64,000 nucleotides of DNA. Source: Auanema rhodensis (taxonomy: Eukaryota > Nematoda > Chromadorea > Rhabditida > Rhabditidae). The DNA is taken from assembly GCA_964057225.1 (NCBI GenBank), contig OZ059897.1:20150001-20214000 (forward strand), in the 5' to 3' direction. Below are positions 23,160 to 36,494 of the stretch, in pieces; position 1 is the first letter of the stretch, and the number at the start of each line of letters is the position of its first letter. Position numbers and translations under genes: made by a program. Below the pieces are notes generated by a model. That model was given only the letters and a program-made list of their open reading frames with translations. It was not told the DNA's origin and made no database searches.

Positions 23160-25967
23160 AGTTTCCATGTACACTCAACATTGCTTCCAAAAACATTTTG
23201 ACAAAAATTTTTTCGAAAAATTTCAAAATAATTTAGCAAAAAGTAGATGTTTTTAGATTCCTTTTTTCAAGGCAAAGACGATGGACAATGTTATTCAACG
23301 AAAAAATTAATTCTTCAGGGTGAAAATCGAGGATATAAGTGTGAACTTATATCAGTTGATATCTCGGTACATTTTTAAGCTAGCGCAAATCTGATAACAC
23401 AGATCGACGCAGCTTAAAAATCCGCATCGAATGCACTATACTACATGGAAGAACGCTTAATACAAAAATTAGTTATGATCGTTTGAAAAATGATGCATTA
23501 GTGTATGTTGAGTTTCCATGTACACTCAACATTGCTTCCAAAAACATTTTGACAAAAATTTTTTCGAAAAATTTCAAAATAATTCAGCAAAAAGTAGATG
23601 TTTTTAGATTCCTTTTTTCAAGGCAAAGACGATGGACAATGTTATTCAACGAAAAAATTATTTCTTCAGGGTGAAAATCGAGGATATAAGTGTGAACTTA
23701 TATCAGTTGATATATCGGTGCATTTTTAAGCTAGCGCAAATCTGATAACACAGATCGACGCAGCTTAAAAATCCGCATCGAATGCACTATACTACATTAA
23801 GAAACGCTTAATACAAAAATTAGTTATGATCGTTTGAAAAATGATGCATTAGTGTATGTTGAGTTTCCATGTACACTCAACATTGCTTCCAAAAACATTT
23901 TGACAAAAATTTTTTCGAAAAATTTCAAGATAATTTAGCAAAAAGTAGATGTTTTTAGATTCCTTTTTTCAAGGCAAAGACGATGGACAATGTTATTCAA
24001 CGAAAAAATTATTTCTTCAGGGTGAAAATCGAGGATATAAGTGTGAACTTATATCAGTTGATATCTCGGTACATTTTTAAGCTAGCGCAAATCTGATAAC
24101 ACAGATCGACGCAGCTTAAAAATCCGCATCGAATGCACTATACTACATGGAAGAACGCTTAATACAAAAATTAGTTATGATCGTTTGAAAAATGATGCAT
24201 TAGTGTATGTTGAGTTTCCATGTACACTCAACATTGCTTCCAAAAACATTTTGACAAAAATTTTTTCGAAAAATTTCAAAATAATTCAGCAAAAAGTAGA
24301 TGTTTTTAGATTCCTTTTTTCAAGGCGAAGACGATGGACAATGTTATTCAACGAAAAAATTAATTCTTCAGGGTGAAAATCGAGGATATAAGTGTGAACT
24401 TATATCAGTTGATATCTCGGTACATTTTTAAGCTAGCGCAAATCTGATAACACAGATCGACGCAGCTTAAAAATCCGCATCGAATGCACTATACTACATG
24501 GAAGAACGCTTAATACAAAAATTAGTTATGATCGTTTGAAAAATGATGCATTAGTGTATGTTGAGTTTCCATGTACACTCAACATTGCTTCCAAAAACAT
24601 TTTGACAAAAATTTTTTCGAAAAATTTCAAAATAATTTAGCAAAAAGTAGATGTTTTTAGATTCCTTTTTTCAAGGCAAAGACGATGGACAATGTTATTC
24701 AACGAAAAAATTATTTCTTCAGGGTGAAAATCGAGGATATAAGTGTGAACTTATATCAGTTGATATATCGGTGCATTTTTAAGCTAGCGCAAATCTGATA
24801 ACACAGATCGACGCAGCTTAAAAATCCGCATCGAATGCACTATACTACATTAAGAAACGCTTAATACAAAAATTAGTTATGATCGTTTGAAAAATGATGC
24901 ATTAGTGTATGTTGAGTTTCCATGTACACTCAACATTGCTTCCAAAAACATTTTGACAAAAATTTTTTCGAAAAATTTCAAAATAATTTAGCAAAAAGTA
25001 GATGTTTTTAGATTCCTTTTTTCAAGGCGAAGACGATGGACAATGTTATTCAACGAAAAAATTAATTCTTCAGGGTGAAAATCGAGGATATAAGTGTGAA
25101 CTTATATCAGTTGATATCTCGGTACATTTTTAAGCTAGCGCAAATCTGATAACACAGATCGACGCAGCTTAAAAATCCGCATCGAATGCACTATACTACA
25201 TGGAAGAACGCTTAATACAAAAATTAGTTATGATCGTTTGAAAAATGATGCATTAGTGTATGTTGAGTTTCCATGTACACTCAACATTGCTTCCAAAAAC
25301 ATTTTGACAAAAATTTTTTCGAAAAATTTCAAAATAATTTAGCAAAAAGTAGATGTTTTTAGATTCCTTTTTTCAAGGCAAAGACGATGGACAATGTTAT
25401 TCAACGAAAAAATTATTTCTTCAGGGTGAAAATCGAGGATATAAGTGTGAACTTATATCAGTTGATATATCGGTGCATTTTTAAGCTAGCGCAAATCTGA
25501 TAACACAGATCGACGCAGCTTAAAAATCCGCATCGAATGCACTATACTACATTAAGAAACGCTTAATACAAAAATTAGTTATGATCGTTTGAAAAATGAT
25601 GCATTAGTGTATGTTGAGTTTCCATGTACACTCAACATTGCTTCCAAAAACATTTTGACAAAAATTTTTTCGAAAAATTTCAAAATAATTTAGCAAAAAG
25701 TAGATGTTTTTAGATTCCTTTTTTCAAGGCGAAGACGATGGACAATGTTATTCAACGAAAAAATTAATTCTTCAGGGTGAAAATCGAGGATATAAGTGTG
25801 AACTTATATCAGTTGATATCTCGGTACATTTTTAAGCTAGCGCAAATCTGATAACACAGATCGACGCAGCTTAAAAATCCGCATCGAATGCACTATACTA
25901 CATGGAAGAACGCTTAATACAAAAATTAGTTATGATCGTTTGAAAAATGATGCATTAGTGTATGTTG
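23160..25967 (+). repeat. A/B dimer region with CAG-bearing units (8 monomers)
   Basis: Starts run from 23160 to 25617. Order: A-like (A115), B with CAG at 75-77, C*, A with CAG, then B, A, B, A. The two CAG units (23511 and 24213) lie 702 bp apart with a C* between them. From 24213 the alternation of A and B gives a clean 702-bp period. Confidence 0.85.
24915..25616 (+). repeat. Representative A-B dimer (702 bp)
   Basis: A (24915-25265) has G115, AATTC, C204 (EcoRV GATATC), A210 and tail CATGGAAGAACG. B (25266-25616) has A115, TATTTC, A204, G210 and tail CATTAAGAAACG. By my tally about 50 monomers are A and about 30 are B, most of them in the right-hand 40 kb. Confidence 0.88.
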
Positions 25968-28424
25968 AGTTTCCATGTACACTCAACATTGCTTCCAAAA
26001 ACATTTTGACAAAAATTTTTTCGAAAAATTTCAAAATAATTTAGCAAAAAGTAGATGTTTTTAGATTCCTTTTTTCAAGGCAAAGACGATGGACAATGTT
26101 ATTCAACGAAAAAATTAATTCTTCAGGGTGAAAATCGAGGATATAAGTGTGAACTTATATCAGTTGATATATCGGTGCATTTTCAAGCTAGCGCAAATCT
26201 GATAACACAGATCGACGCAGCTTAAAAATCCGCATCGAATGCACTATACTACATTAAGAAACGCTTAATACAAAAATTAGTTATGATCGTTTGAAAAATG
26301 ATGCATTAGTGTATGTTGAGTTTCCATGTACACTCAACATTGCTTCCAAAAACATTTTGACAAAAATTTTTTCGAAAAATTTCAAGATAATTTAGCAAAA
26401 AGTAGATGTTTTTAGATTCCTTTTTTCAAGGCAAAGACGATGGACAATGTTATTCAACGAAAAAATTATTTCTTCAGGGTGAAAATCGAGGATATAAGTG
26501 TGAACTTATATCAGTTGATATCTCGGTACATTTTTAAGCTAGCGCAAATCTGATAACACAGATCGACGCAGCTTAAAAATCCGCATCGAATGCACTATAC
26601 TACATGGAAGAACGCTTAATACAAAAATTAGTTATGATCGTTTGAAAAATGATGCATTAGTGTATGTTGAGTTTCCATGTACACTCAACATTGCTTCCAA
26701 AAACATTTTGACAAAAATTTTTTCGAAAAATTTCAAAATAATTTAGCAAAAAGTAGATGTTTTTAGATTCCTTTTTTCAAGGCGAAGACGATGGACAATG
26801 TTATTCAACGAAAAAATTAATTCTTCAGGGTGAAAATCGAGGATATAAGTGTGAACTTATATCAGTTGATATCTCGGTACATTTTTAAGCTAGCGCAAAT
26901 CTGATAACACAGATCGACGCAGCTTAAAAATCCGCATCGAATGCACTATACTACATTAAGAAACGCTTAATACAAAAATTAGTTATGATCGTTTGAAAAA
27001 TGATGCATTAGTGTATGTTGAGTTTCCATGTACACTCAACATTGCTTCCAAAAACATTTTGACAAAAATTTTTTCGAAAAATTTCAAAATAATTTAGCAA
27101 AAAGTAGATGTTTTTAGATTCCTTTTTTCAAGGCGAAGACGATGGACAATGTTATTCAACGAAAAAATTAATTCTTCAGGGTGAAAATCGAGGATATAAG
27201 TGTGAACTTATATCAGTTGATATCTCGGTACATTTTTAAGCTAGCGCAAATCTGATAACACAGATCGACGCAGCTTAAAAATCCGCATCGAATGCACTAT
27301 ACTACATGGAAGAACGCTTAATACAAAAATTAGTTATGATCGTTTGAAAAATGATGCATTAGTGTATGTTGAGTTTCCATGTACACTCAACATTGCTTCC
27401 AAAAACATTTTGACAAAAATTTTTTCGAAAAATTTCAAAATAATTTAGCAAAAAGTAGATGTTTTTAGATTCCTTTTTTCAAGGCAAAGACGATGGACAA
27501 TGTTATTCAACGAAAAAATTATTTCTTCAGGGTGAAAATCGAGGATATAAGTGTGAACTTATATCAGTTGATATATCGGTGCATTTTTAAGCTAGCGCAA
27601 ATCTGATAACACAGATCGACGCAGCTTAAAAATCCGCATCGAATGCACTATACTACATTAAGAAACGCTTAATACAAAAATTAGTTATGATCGTTTGAAA
27701 AATGATGCATTAGTGTATGTTGAGTTTCCATGTACACTCAACATTGCTTCCAAAAACATTTTGACAAAAATTTTTTCGAAAAATTTCAAAATAATTTAGC
27801 AAAAAGTAGATGTTTTTAGATTCCTTTTTTCAAGGCGAAGACGATGGACAATGTTATTCAACGAAAAAATTAATTCTTCAGGGTGAAAATCGAGGATATA
27901 AGTGTGAACTTATATCAGTTGATATCTCGGTACATTTTTAAGCTAGCGCAAATCTGATAACACAGATCGACGCAGCTTAAAAATCCGCATCGAATGCACT
28001 ATACTACATGGAAGAACGCTTAATACAAAAATTAGTTATGATCGTTTGAAAAATGATGCATTAGTGTATGTTGAGTTTCCATGTACACTCAACATTGCTT
28101 CCAAAAACATTTTGACAAAAATTTTTTCGAAAAATTTCAAAATAATTTAGCAAAAAGTAGATGTTTTTAGATTCCTTTTTTCAAGGCAAAGACGATGGAC
28201 AATGTTATTCAACGAAAAAATTAATTCTTCAGGGTGAAAATCGAGGATATAAGTGTGAACTTATATCAGTTGATATATCGGTGCATTTTTAAGCTAGCGC
28301 AAATCTGATAACACAGATCGACGCAGCTTAAAAATCCGCATCGAATGCACTATACTACATTAAGAAACGCTTAATACAAAAATTAGTTATGATCGTTTGA
28401 AAAATGATGCATTAGTGTATGTTG
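25968..28424 (+). repeat. D-C* and A/B monomers before the ten-monomer repeat (7 units)
   Basis: Starts run from 25968 to 28074. Order: D, C*, A with a B tail (TTAAG), A, B, A, D. The D at 25968 has a private TTTTCAAGC at 26181-26189 that breaks one base pair of the large palindrome. The last D is followed by the C* that opens the ten-monomer unit. Confidence 0.8.
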
Positions 28425-31400
28425 AGTTTCCATGTACACTCAACATTGCTTCCAAAAACATTTTGACAAAAATTTTTTCGAAAAATTTCAAGATAATTTA
28501 GCAAAAAGTAGATGTTTTTAGATTCCTTTTTTCAAGGCAAAGACGATGGACAATGTTATTCAACGAAAAAATTATTTCTTCAGGGTGAAAATCGAGGATA
28601 TAAGTGTGAACTTATATCAGTTGATATCTCGGTACATTTTTAAGCTAGCGCAAATCTGATAACACAGATCGACGCAGCTTAAAAATCCGCATCGATTGCA
28701 CTATACTACATGGAAGAACGCTTAATACAAAAATTAGTTATGATCGTTTGAAAAATGATGCATTAGTGTATGTTGAGTTTCCATGTACACTCAACATTGC
28801 TTCCAAAAACATTTTGACAAAAATTTTTTCGAAAAATTTCAAAATAATTTAGCAAAAAGTAGATGTTTTTAGATTCCTTTTTTCAAGGCGAAGACGATGG
28901 ACAATGTTATTCAACGAAAAAATTAATTCTTCAGGGTGAAAATCGAGGATATAAGTGTGAACTTATATCAGTTGATATCTCGGTACATTTTTAAGCTAGC
29001 GCAAATCTGATAACACAGATCGACGCAGCTTAAAAATCCGCATCGAATGCACTATACTACATGGAAGAACGCTTAATACAAAAATTAGTTATGATCGTTT
29101 GAAAAATGATGCATTAGTGTATGTTGAGTTTCCATGTACACTCAACATTGCTTCCAAAAACATTTTGACAAAAATTTTTTCGAAAAATTTCAAAATAATT
29201 TAGCAAAAAGTAGATGTTTTTAGATTCCTTTTTTCAAGACAAAGACGATGGACAATGTTATTCAACGAAAAAATTATTTCTTCAGGGTGAAAATCGAGGA
29301 TATAAGTGTGAACTTATATCAGTTGATATATCGGTGCATTTTTAAGCTAGCGCAAATCTGATAACACAGATCGACGCAGCTTAAAAATCCGCATCGAATG
29401 CACTATACTACATTAAGAAACGCTTAATACAAAAATTAGTTATGATCGTTTGAAAATGATGCATTAGTGTATGTTGAGTTTCCATGTACACTCAACATTG
29501 CTTCCAAAAACATTTTGACAAAAATTTTTTCGAAAAATTTCAAAATAATTTAGCAAAAAGTAGATGTTTTTAGATTCCTTTTTTCAAGGCGAAGACGATG
29601 GACAATGTTATTCAACGAAAAAATTAATTCTTCAGGGTGAAAATCGAGGATATAAGTGTGAACTTATATCAGTTGATATCTCGGTACATTTTTAAGCTAG
29701 CGCAAATCTGATAACACAGATCGACGCAGCTTAAAAATCCGCATCGAATGCACTATACTACATGGAAGAACGCTTAATACAAAAATTAGTTATGATCGTT
29801 TGAAAAATGATGCATTAGTGTATGTTGAGTTTCCATGTACACTCAACATTGCTTCCAAAAACATTTTGACAAAAATTTTTTCGAAAAATTTCAAAATAAT
29901 TTAGCAAAAAGTAGATGTTTTTAGATTCCTTTTTTCAAGGCAAAGACGATGGACAATGTTATTCAACGAAAAAATTAATTCTTCAGGGTGAAAATCGAGG
30001 ATATAAGTGTGAACTTATATCAGTTGATATATCGGTGCATTTTTAAGCTAGCGCAAATCTGATAACACAGATCGACGCAGCTTAAAAATCCGCATCGAAT
30101 GCACTATACTACATTAAGAAACGCTTAATACAAAAATTAGTTATGATCGTTTGAAAAATGATGCATTAGTGTATGTTGAGTTTCCATGTACACTCAACAT
30201 TGCTTCCAAAAACATTTTGACAAAAATTTTTTCGAAAAATTTCAAGATAATTTAGCAAAAAGTAGATGTTTTTAGATTCCTTTTTTCAAGGCAAAGACGA
30301 TGGACAATGTTATTCAACGAAAAAATTATTTCTTCAGGGTGAAAATCGAGGATATAAGTGTGAACTTATATCAGTTGATATCTCGGTACATTTTTAAGCT
30401 AGCGCAAATCTGATAACACAGATCGACGCAGCTTAAAAATCCGCATCGAATGCACTATACTACATGGAAGAACGCTTAATACAAAAATTAGTTATGATCG
30501 TTTGAAAAATGATGCATTAGTGTATGTTGAGTTTCCATGTACACTCAACATTGCTTCCAAAAACATTTTGACAAAAATTTTTTCGAAAAATTTCAAAATA
30601 ATTTAGCAAAAAGTAGATGTTTTTAGATTCCTTTTTTCAAGGCGAAGACGATGGACAATGTTATTCAACGAAAAAATTAATTCTTCAGGGTGAAAATCGA
30701 GGATATAAGTGTGAACTTATATCAGTTGATATCTCGGTACATTTTTAAGCTAGCGCAAATCTGATAACACAGATCGACGCAGCTTAAAAATCCGCATCGA
30801 ATGCACTATACTACATGGAAGAACGCTTAATACAAAAATTAGTTATGATCGTTTGAAAAATGATGCATTAGTGTATGTTGAGTTTCCATGTACACTCAAC
30901 ATTGCTTCCAAAAACATTTTGACAAAAATTTTTTCGAAAAATTTCAAAATAATTTAGCAAAAAGTAGATGTTTTTAGATTCCTTTTTTCAAGGCGAAGAC
31001 GATGGACAATGTTATTCAACGAAAAAATTAATTCTTCAGGGTGAAAATCGAGGATATAAGTGTGAACTTATATCAGTTGATATCTCGGTACATTTTTAAG
31101 CTAGCGCAAATCTGATAACACAGATCGACGCAGCTTAAAAATCCGCATCGAATGCACTATACTACATGGAAGAACGCTTAATACAAAAATTAGTTATGAT
31201 CGTTTGAAAAATGATGCATTAGTGTATGTTGAGTTTCCATGTACACTCAACATTGCTTCCAAAAACATTTTGACAAAAATTTTTTCGAAAAATTTCAAAA
31301 TAATTTAGCAAAAAGTAGATGTTTTTAGATTCCTTTTTTCAAGGCAAAGACGATGGACAATGTTATTCAACGAAAAAATTATTTCTTCAGGGTGAAAATC

Positions 31401-31933
31401 GAGGATATAAGTGTGAACTTATATCAGTTGATATATCGGTGCATTTTTAAGCTAGCGCAAATCTGATAACACAGATCGACGCAGCTTAAAAATCCGCATC
31501 GAATGCACTATACTACATTAAGAAACGCTTAATACAAAAATTAGTTATGATCGTTTGAAAAATGATGCATTAGTGTATGTTGAGTTTCCATGTACACTCA
31601 ACATTGCTTCCAAAAACATTTTGACAAAAATTTTTTCGAAAAATTTCAAAATAATTTAGCAAAAAGTAGATGTTTTTAGATTCCTTTTTTCAAGGCAAAG
31701 ACGATGGACAATGTTATTCAACGAAAAAATTATTTCTTCAGGGTGAAAATCGAGGATATAAGTGTGAACTTATATCAGTTGATATATCGGTGCATTTTTA
31801 AGCTAGCGCAAATCTGATAACACAGATCGACGCAGCTTAAAAATCCGCATCGAATGCACTATACTACATTAAGAAACGCTTAATACAAAAATTAGTTATG
31901 ATCGTTTGAAAAATGATGCATTAGTGTATGTTG
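28425..31933 (+). repeat. Ten-monomer higher-order unit, copy 1 (3509 bp)
   Basis: Order C*-A-B-A-D-C*-A-A-B-B. Private markers: ATCGATTGC in the first C* (28691-28699), CAAGACAAAG in the first B near 29237, and a one-base deletion giving TTTGAAAATG near 29455, which makes that unit 350 bp and the whole unit 3509 bp. All three markers recur at +3509. Confidence 0.9.
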
Positions 31934-34900
31934 AGTTTCCATGTACACTCAACATTGCTTCCAAAAACATTTTGACAAAAATTTTTTCGAAAAATTTCAA
32001 GATAATTTAGCAAAAAGTAGATGTTTTTAGATTCCTTTTTTCAAGGCAAAGACGATGGACAATGTTATTCAACGAAAAAATTATTTCTTCAGGGTGAAAA
32101 TCGAGGATATAAGTGTGAACTTATATCAGTTGATATCTCGGTACATTTTTAAGCTAGCGCAAATCTGATAACACAGATCGACGCAGCTTAAAAATCCGCA
32201 TCGATTGCACTATACTACATGGAAGAACGCTTAATACAAAAATTAGTTATGATCGTTTGAAAAATGATGCATTAGTGTATGTTGAGTTTCCATGTACACT
32301 CAACATTGCTTCCAAAAACATTTTGACAAAAATTTTTTCGAAAAATTTCAAAATAATTTAGCAAAAAGTAGATGTTTTTAGATTCCTTTTTTCAAGGCGA
32401 AGACGATGGACAATGTTATTCAACGAAAAAATTAATTCTTCAGGGTGAAAATCGAGGATATAAGTGTGAACTTATATCAGTTGATATCTCGGTACATTTT
32501 TAAGCTAGCGCAAATCTGATAACACAGATCGACGCAGCTTAAAAATCCGCATCGAATGCACTATACTACATGGAAGAACGCTTAATACAAAAATTAGTTA
32601 TGATCGTTTGAAAAATGATGCATTAGTGTATGTTGAGTTTCCATGTACACTCAACATTGCTTCCAAAAACATTTTGACAAAAATTTTTTCGAAAAATTTC
32701 AAAATAATTTAGCAAAAAGTAGATGTTTTTAGATTCCTTTTTTCAAGACAAAGACGATGGACAATGTTATTCAACGAAAAAATTATTTCTTCAGGGTGAA
32801 AATCGAGGATATAAGTGTGAACTTATATCAGTTGATATATCGGTGCATTTTTAAGCTAGCGCAAATCTGATAACACAGATCGACGCAGCTTAAAAATCCG
32901 CATCGAATGCACTATACTACATTAAGAAACGCTTAATACAAAAATTAGTTATGATCGTTTGAAAATGATGCATTAGTGTATGTTGAGTTTCCATGTACAC
33001 TCAACATTGCTTCCAAAAACATTTTGACAAAAATTTTTTCGAAAAATTTCAAAATAATTTAGCAAAAAGTAGATGTTTTTAGATTCCTTTTTTCAAGGCG
33101 AAGACGATGGACAATGTTATTCAACGAAAAAATTAATTCTTCAGGGTGAAAATCGAGGATATAAGTGTGAACTTATATCAGTTGATATCTCGGTACATTT
33201 TTAAGCTAGCGCAAATCTGATAACACAGATCGACGCAGCTTAAAAATCCGCATCGAATGCACTATACTACATGGAAGAACGCTTAATACAAAAATTAGTT
33301 ATGATCGTTTGAAAAATGATGCATTAGTGTATGTTGAGTTTCCATGTACACTCAACATTGCTTCCAAAAACATTTTGACAAAAATTTTTTCGAAAAATTT
33401 CAAAATAATTTAGCAAAAAGTAGATGTTTTTAGATTCCTTTTTTCAAGGCAAAGACGATGGACAATGTTATTCAACGAAAAAATTAATTCTTCAGGGTGA
33501 AAATCGAGGATATAAGTGTGAACTTATATCAGTTGATATATCGGTGCATTTTTAAGCTAGCGCAAATCTGATAACACAGATCGACGCAGCTTAAAAATCC
33601 GCATCGAATGCACTATACTACATTAAGAAACGCTTAATACAAAAATTAGTTATGATCGTTTGAAAAATGATGCATTAGTGTATGTTGAGTTTCCATGTAC
33701 ACTCAACATTGCTTCCAAAAACATTTTGACAAAAATTTTTTCGAAAAATTTCAAGATAATTTAGCAAAAAGTAGATGTTTTTAGATTCCTTTTTTCAAGG
33801 CAAAGACGATGGACAATGTTATTCAACGAAAAAATTATTTCTTCAGGGTGAAAATCGAGGATATAAGTGTGAACTTATATCAGTTGATATCTCGGTACAT
33901 TTTTAAGCTAGCGCAAATCTGATAACACAGATCGACGCAGCTTAAAAATCCGCATCGAATGCACTATACTACATGGAAGAACGCTTAATACAAAAATTAG
34001 TTATGATCGTTTGAAAAATGATGCATTAGTGTATGTTGAGTTTCCATGTACACTCAACATTGCTTCCAAAAACATTTTGACAAAAATTTTTTCGAAAAAT
34101 TTCAAAATAATTTAGCAAAAAGTAGATGTTTTTAGATTCCTTTTTTCAAGGCGAAGACGATGGACAATGTTATTCAACGAAAAAATTAATTCTTCAGGGT
34201 GAAAATCGAGGATATAAGTGTGAACTTATATCAGTTGATATCTCGGTACATTTTTAAGCTAGCGCAAATCTGATAACACAGATCGACGCAGCTTAAAAAT
34301 CCGCATCGAATGCACTATACTACATGGAAGAACGCTTAATACAAAAATTAGTTATGATCGTTTGAAAAATGATGCATTAGTGTATGTTGAGTTTCCATGT
34401 ACACTCAACATTGCTTCCAAAAACATTTTGACAAAAATTTTTTCGAAAAATTTCAAAATAATTTAGCAAAAAGTAGATGTTTTTAGATTCCTTTTTTCAA
34501 GGCGAAGACGATGGACAATGTTATTCAACGAAAAAATTAATTCTTCAGGGTGAAAATCGAGGATATAAGTGTGAACTTATATCAGTTGATATCTCGGTAC
34601 ATTTTTAAGCTAGCGCAAATCTGATAACACAGATCGACGCAGCTTAAAAATCCGCATCGAATGCACTATACTACATGGAAGAACGCTTAATACAAAAATT
34701 AGTTATGATCGTTTGAAAAATGATGCATTAGTGTATGTTGAGTTTCCATGTACACTCAACATTGCTTCCAAAAACATTTTGACAAAAATTTTTTCGAAAA
34801 ATTTCAAAATAATTTAGCAAAAAGTAGATGTTTTTAGATTCCTTTTTTCAAGGCAAAGACGATGGACAATGTTATTCAACGAAAAAATTATTTCTTCAGG

Positions 34901-35442
34901 GTGAAAATCGAGGATATAAGTGTGAACTTATATCAGTTGATATATCGGTGCATTTTTAAGCTAGCGCAAATCTGATAACACAGATCGACGCAGCTTAAAA
35001 ATCCGCATCGAATGCACTATACTACATTAAGAAACGCTTAATACAAAAATTAGTTATGATCGTTTGAAAAATGATGCATTAGTGTATGTTGAGTTTCCAT
35101 GTACACTCAACATTGCTTCCAAAAACATTTTGACAAAAATTTTTTCGAAAAATTTCAAAATAATTTAGCAAAAAGTAGATGTTTTTAGATTCCTTTTTTC
35201 AAGGCGAAGACGATGGACAATGTTATTCAACGAAAAAATTAATTCTTCAGGGTGAAAATCGAGGATATAAGTGTGAACTTATATCAGTTGATATCTCGGT
35301 ACATTTTTAAGCTAGCGCAAATCTGATAACACAGATCGACGCAGCTTAAAAATCCGCATCGAATGCACTATACTACATGGAAGAACGCTTAATACAAAAA
35401 TTAGTTATGATCGTTTGAAAAATGATGCATTAGTGTATGTTG
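31934..35442 (+). repeat. Ten-monomer higher-order unit, copy 2 (3509 bp)
   Basis: Same order and private markers as copy 1 (ATCGATTGC, CAAGACAAAG and the A deletion), with one change: the tenth monomer (35092) is A instead of B. A whole-monomer type switch with flanks preserved suggests a conversion or local exchange after duplication. Confidence 0.9.
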
Positions 35443-36494
35443 AGTTTCCATGTACACTCAACATTGCTTCCAAAAACATTTTGACAAAAATTTTTTCGAA
35501 AAATTTCAAGATAATTTAGCAAAAAGTAGATGTTTTTAGATTCCTTTTTTCAAGGCAAAGACGATGGACAATGTTATTCAACGAAAAAATTATTTCTTCA
35601 GGGTGAAAATCGAGGATATAAGTGTGAACTTATATCAGTTGATATCTCGGTACATTTTTAAGCTAGCGCAAATCTGATAACACAGATCGACGCAGCTTAA
35701 AAATCCGCATCGATTGCACTATACTACATGGAAGAACGCTTAATACAAAAATTAGTTATGATCGTTTGAAAAATGATGCATTAGTGTATGTTGAGTTTCC
35801 ATGTACACTCAACATTGCTTCCAAAAACATTTTGACAAAAATTTTTTCGAAAAATTTCAAAATAATTTAGCAAAAAGTAGATGTTTTTAGATTCCTTTTT
35901 TCAAGGCGAAGACGATGGACAATGTTATTCAACGAAAAAATTAATTCTTCAGGGTGAAAATCGAGGATATAAGTGTGAACTTATATCAGTTGATATCTCG
36001 GTACATTTTTAAGCTAGCGCAAATCTGATAACACAGATCGACGCAGCTTAAAAATCCGCATCGAATGCACTATACTACATGGAAGAACGCTTAATACAAA
36101 AATTAGTTATGATCGTTTGAAAAATGATGCATTAGTGTATGTTGAGTTTCCATGTACACTCAACATTGCTTCCAAAAACATTTTGACAAAAATTTTTTCG
36201 AAAAATTTCAAAATAATTTAGCAAAAAGTAGATGTTTTTAGATTCCTTTTTTCAAGACAAAGACGATGGACAATGTTATTCAACGAAAAAATTATTTCTT
36301 CAGGGTGAAAATCGAGGATATAAGTGTGAACTTATATCAGTTGATATATCGGTGCATTTTTAAGCTAGCGCAAATCTGATAACACAGATCGACGCAGCTT
36401 AAAAATCCGCATCGAATGCACTATACTACATTAAGAAACGCTTAATACAAAAATTAGTTATGATCGTTTGAAAATGATGCATTAGTGTATGTTG
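35443..36494 (+). repeat. Ten-monomer higher-order unit, copy 3, truncated (3 monomers)
   Basis: C* (35443) with ATCGATTGC, A (35794) and the 350-bp B (36145) with CAAGACAAAG and the A deletion match the first three monomers of the unit. The next monomer is D rather than A, so the phase is lost at 36495. Confidence 0.88.
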
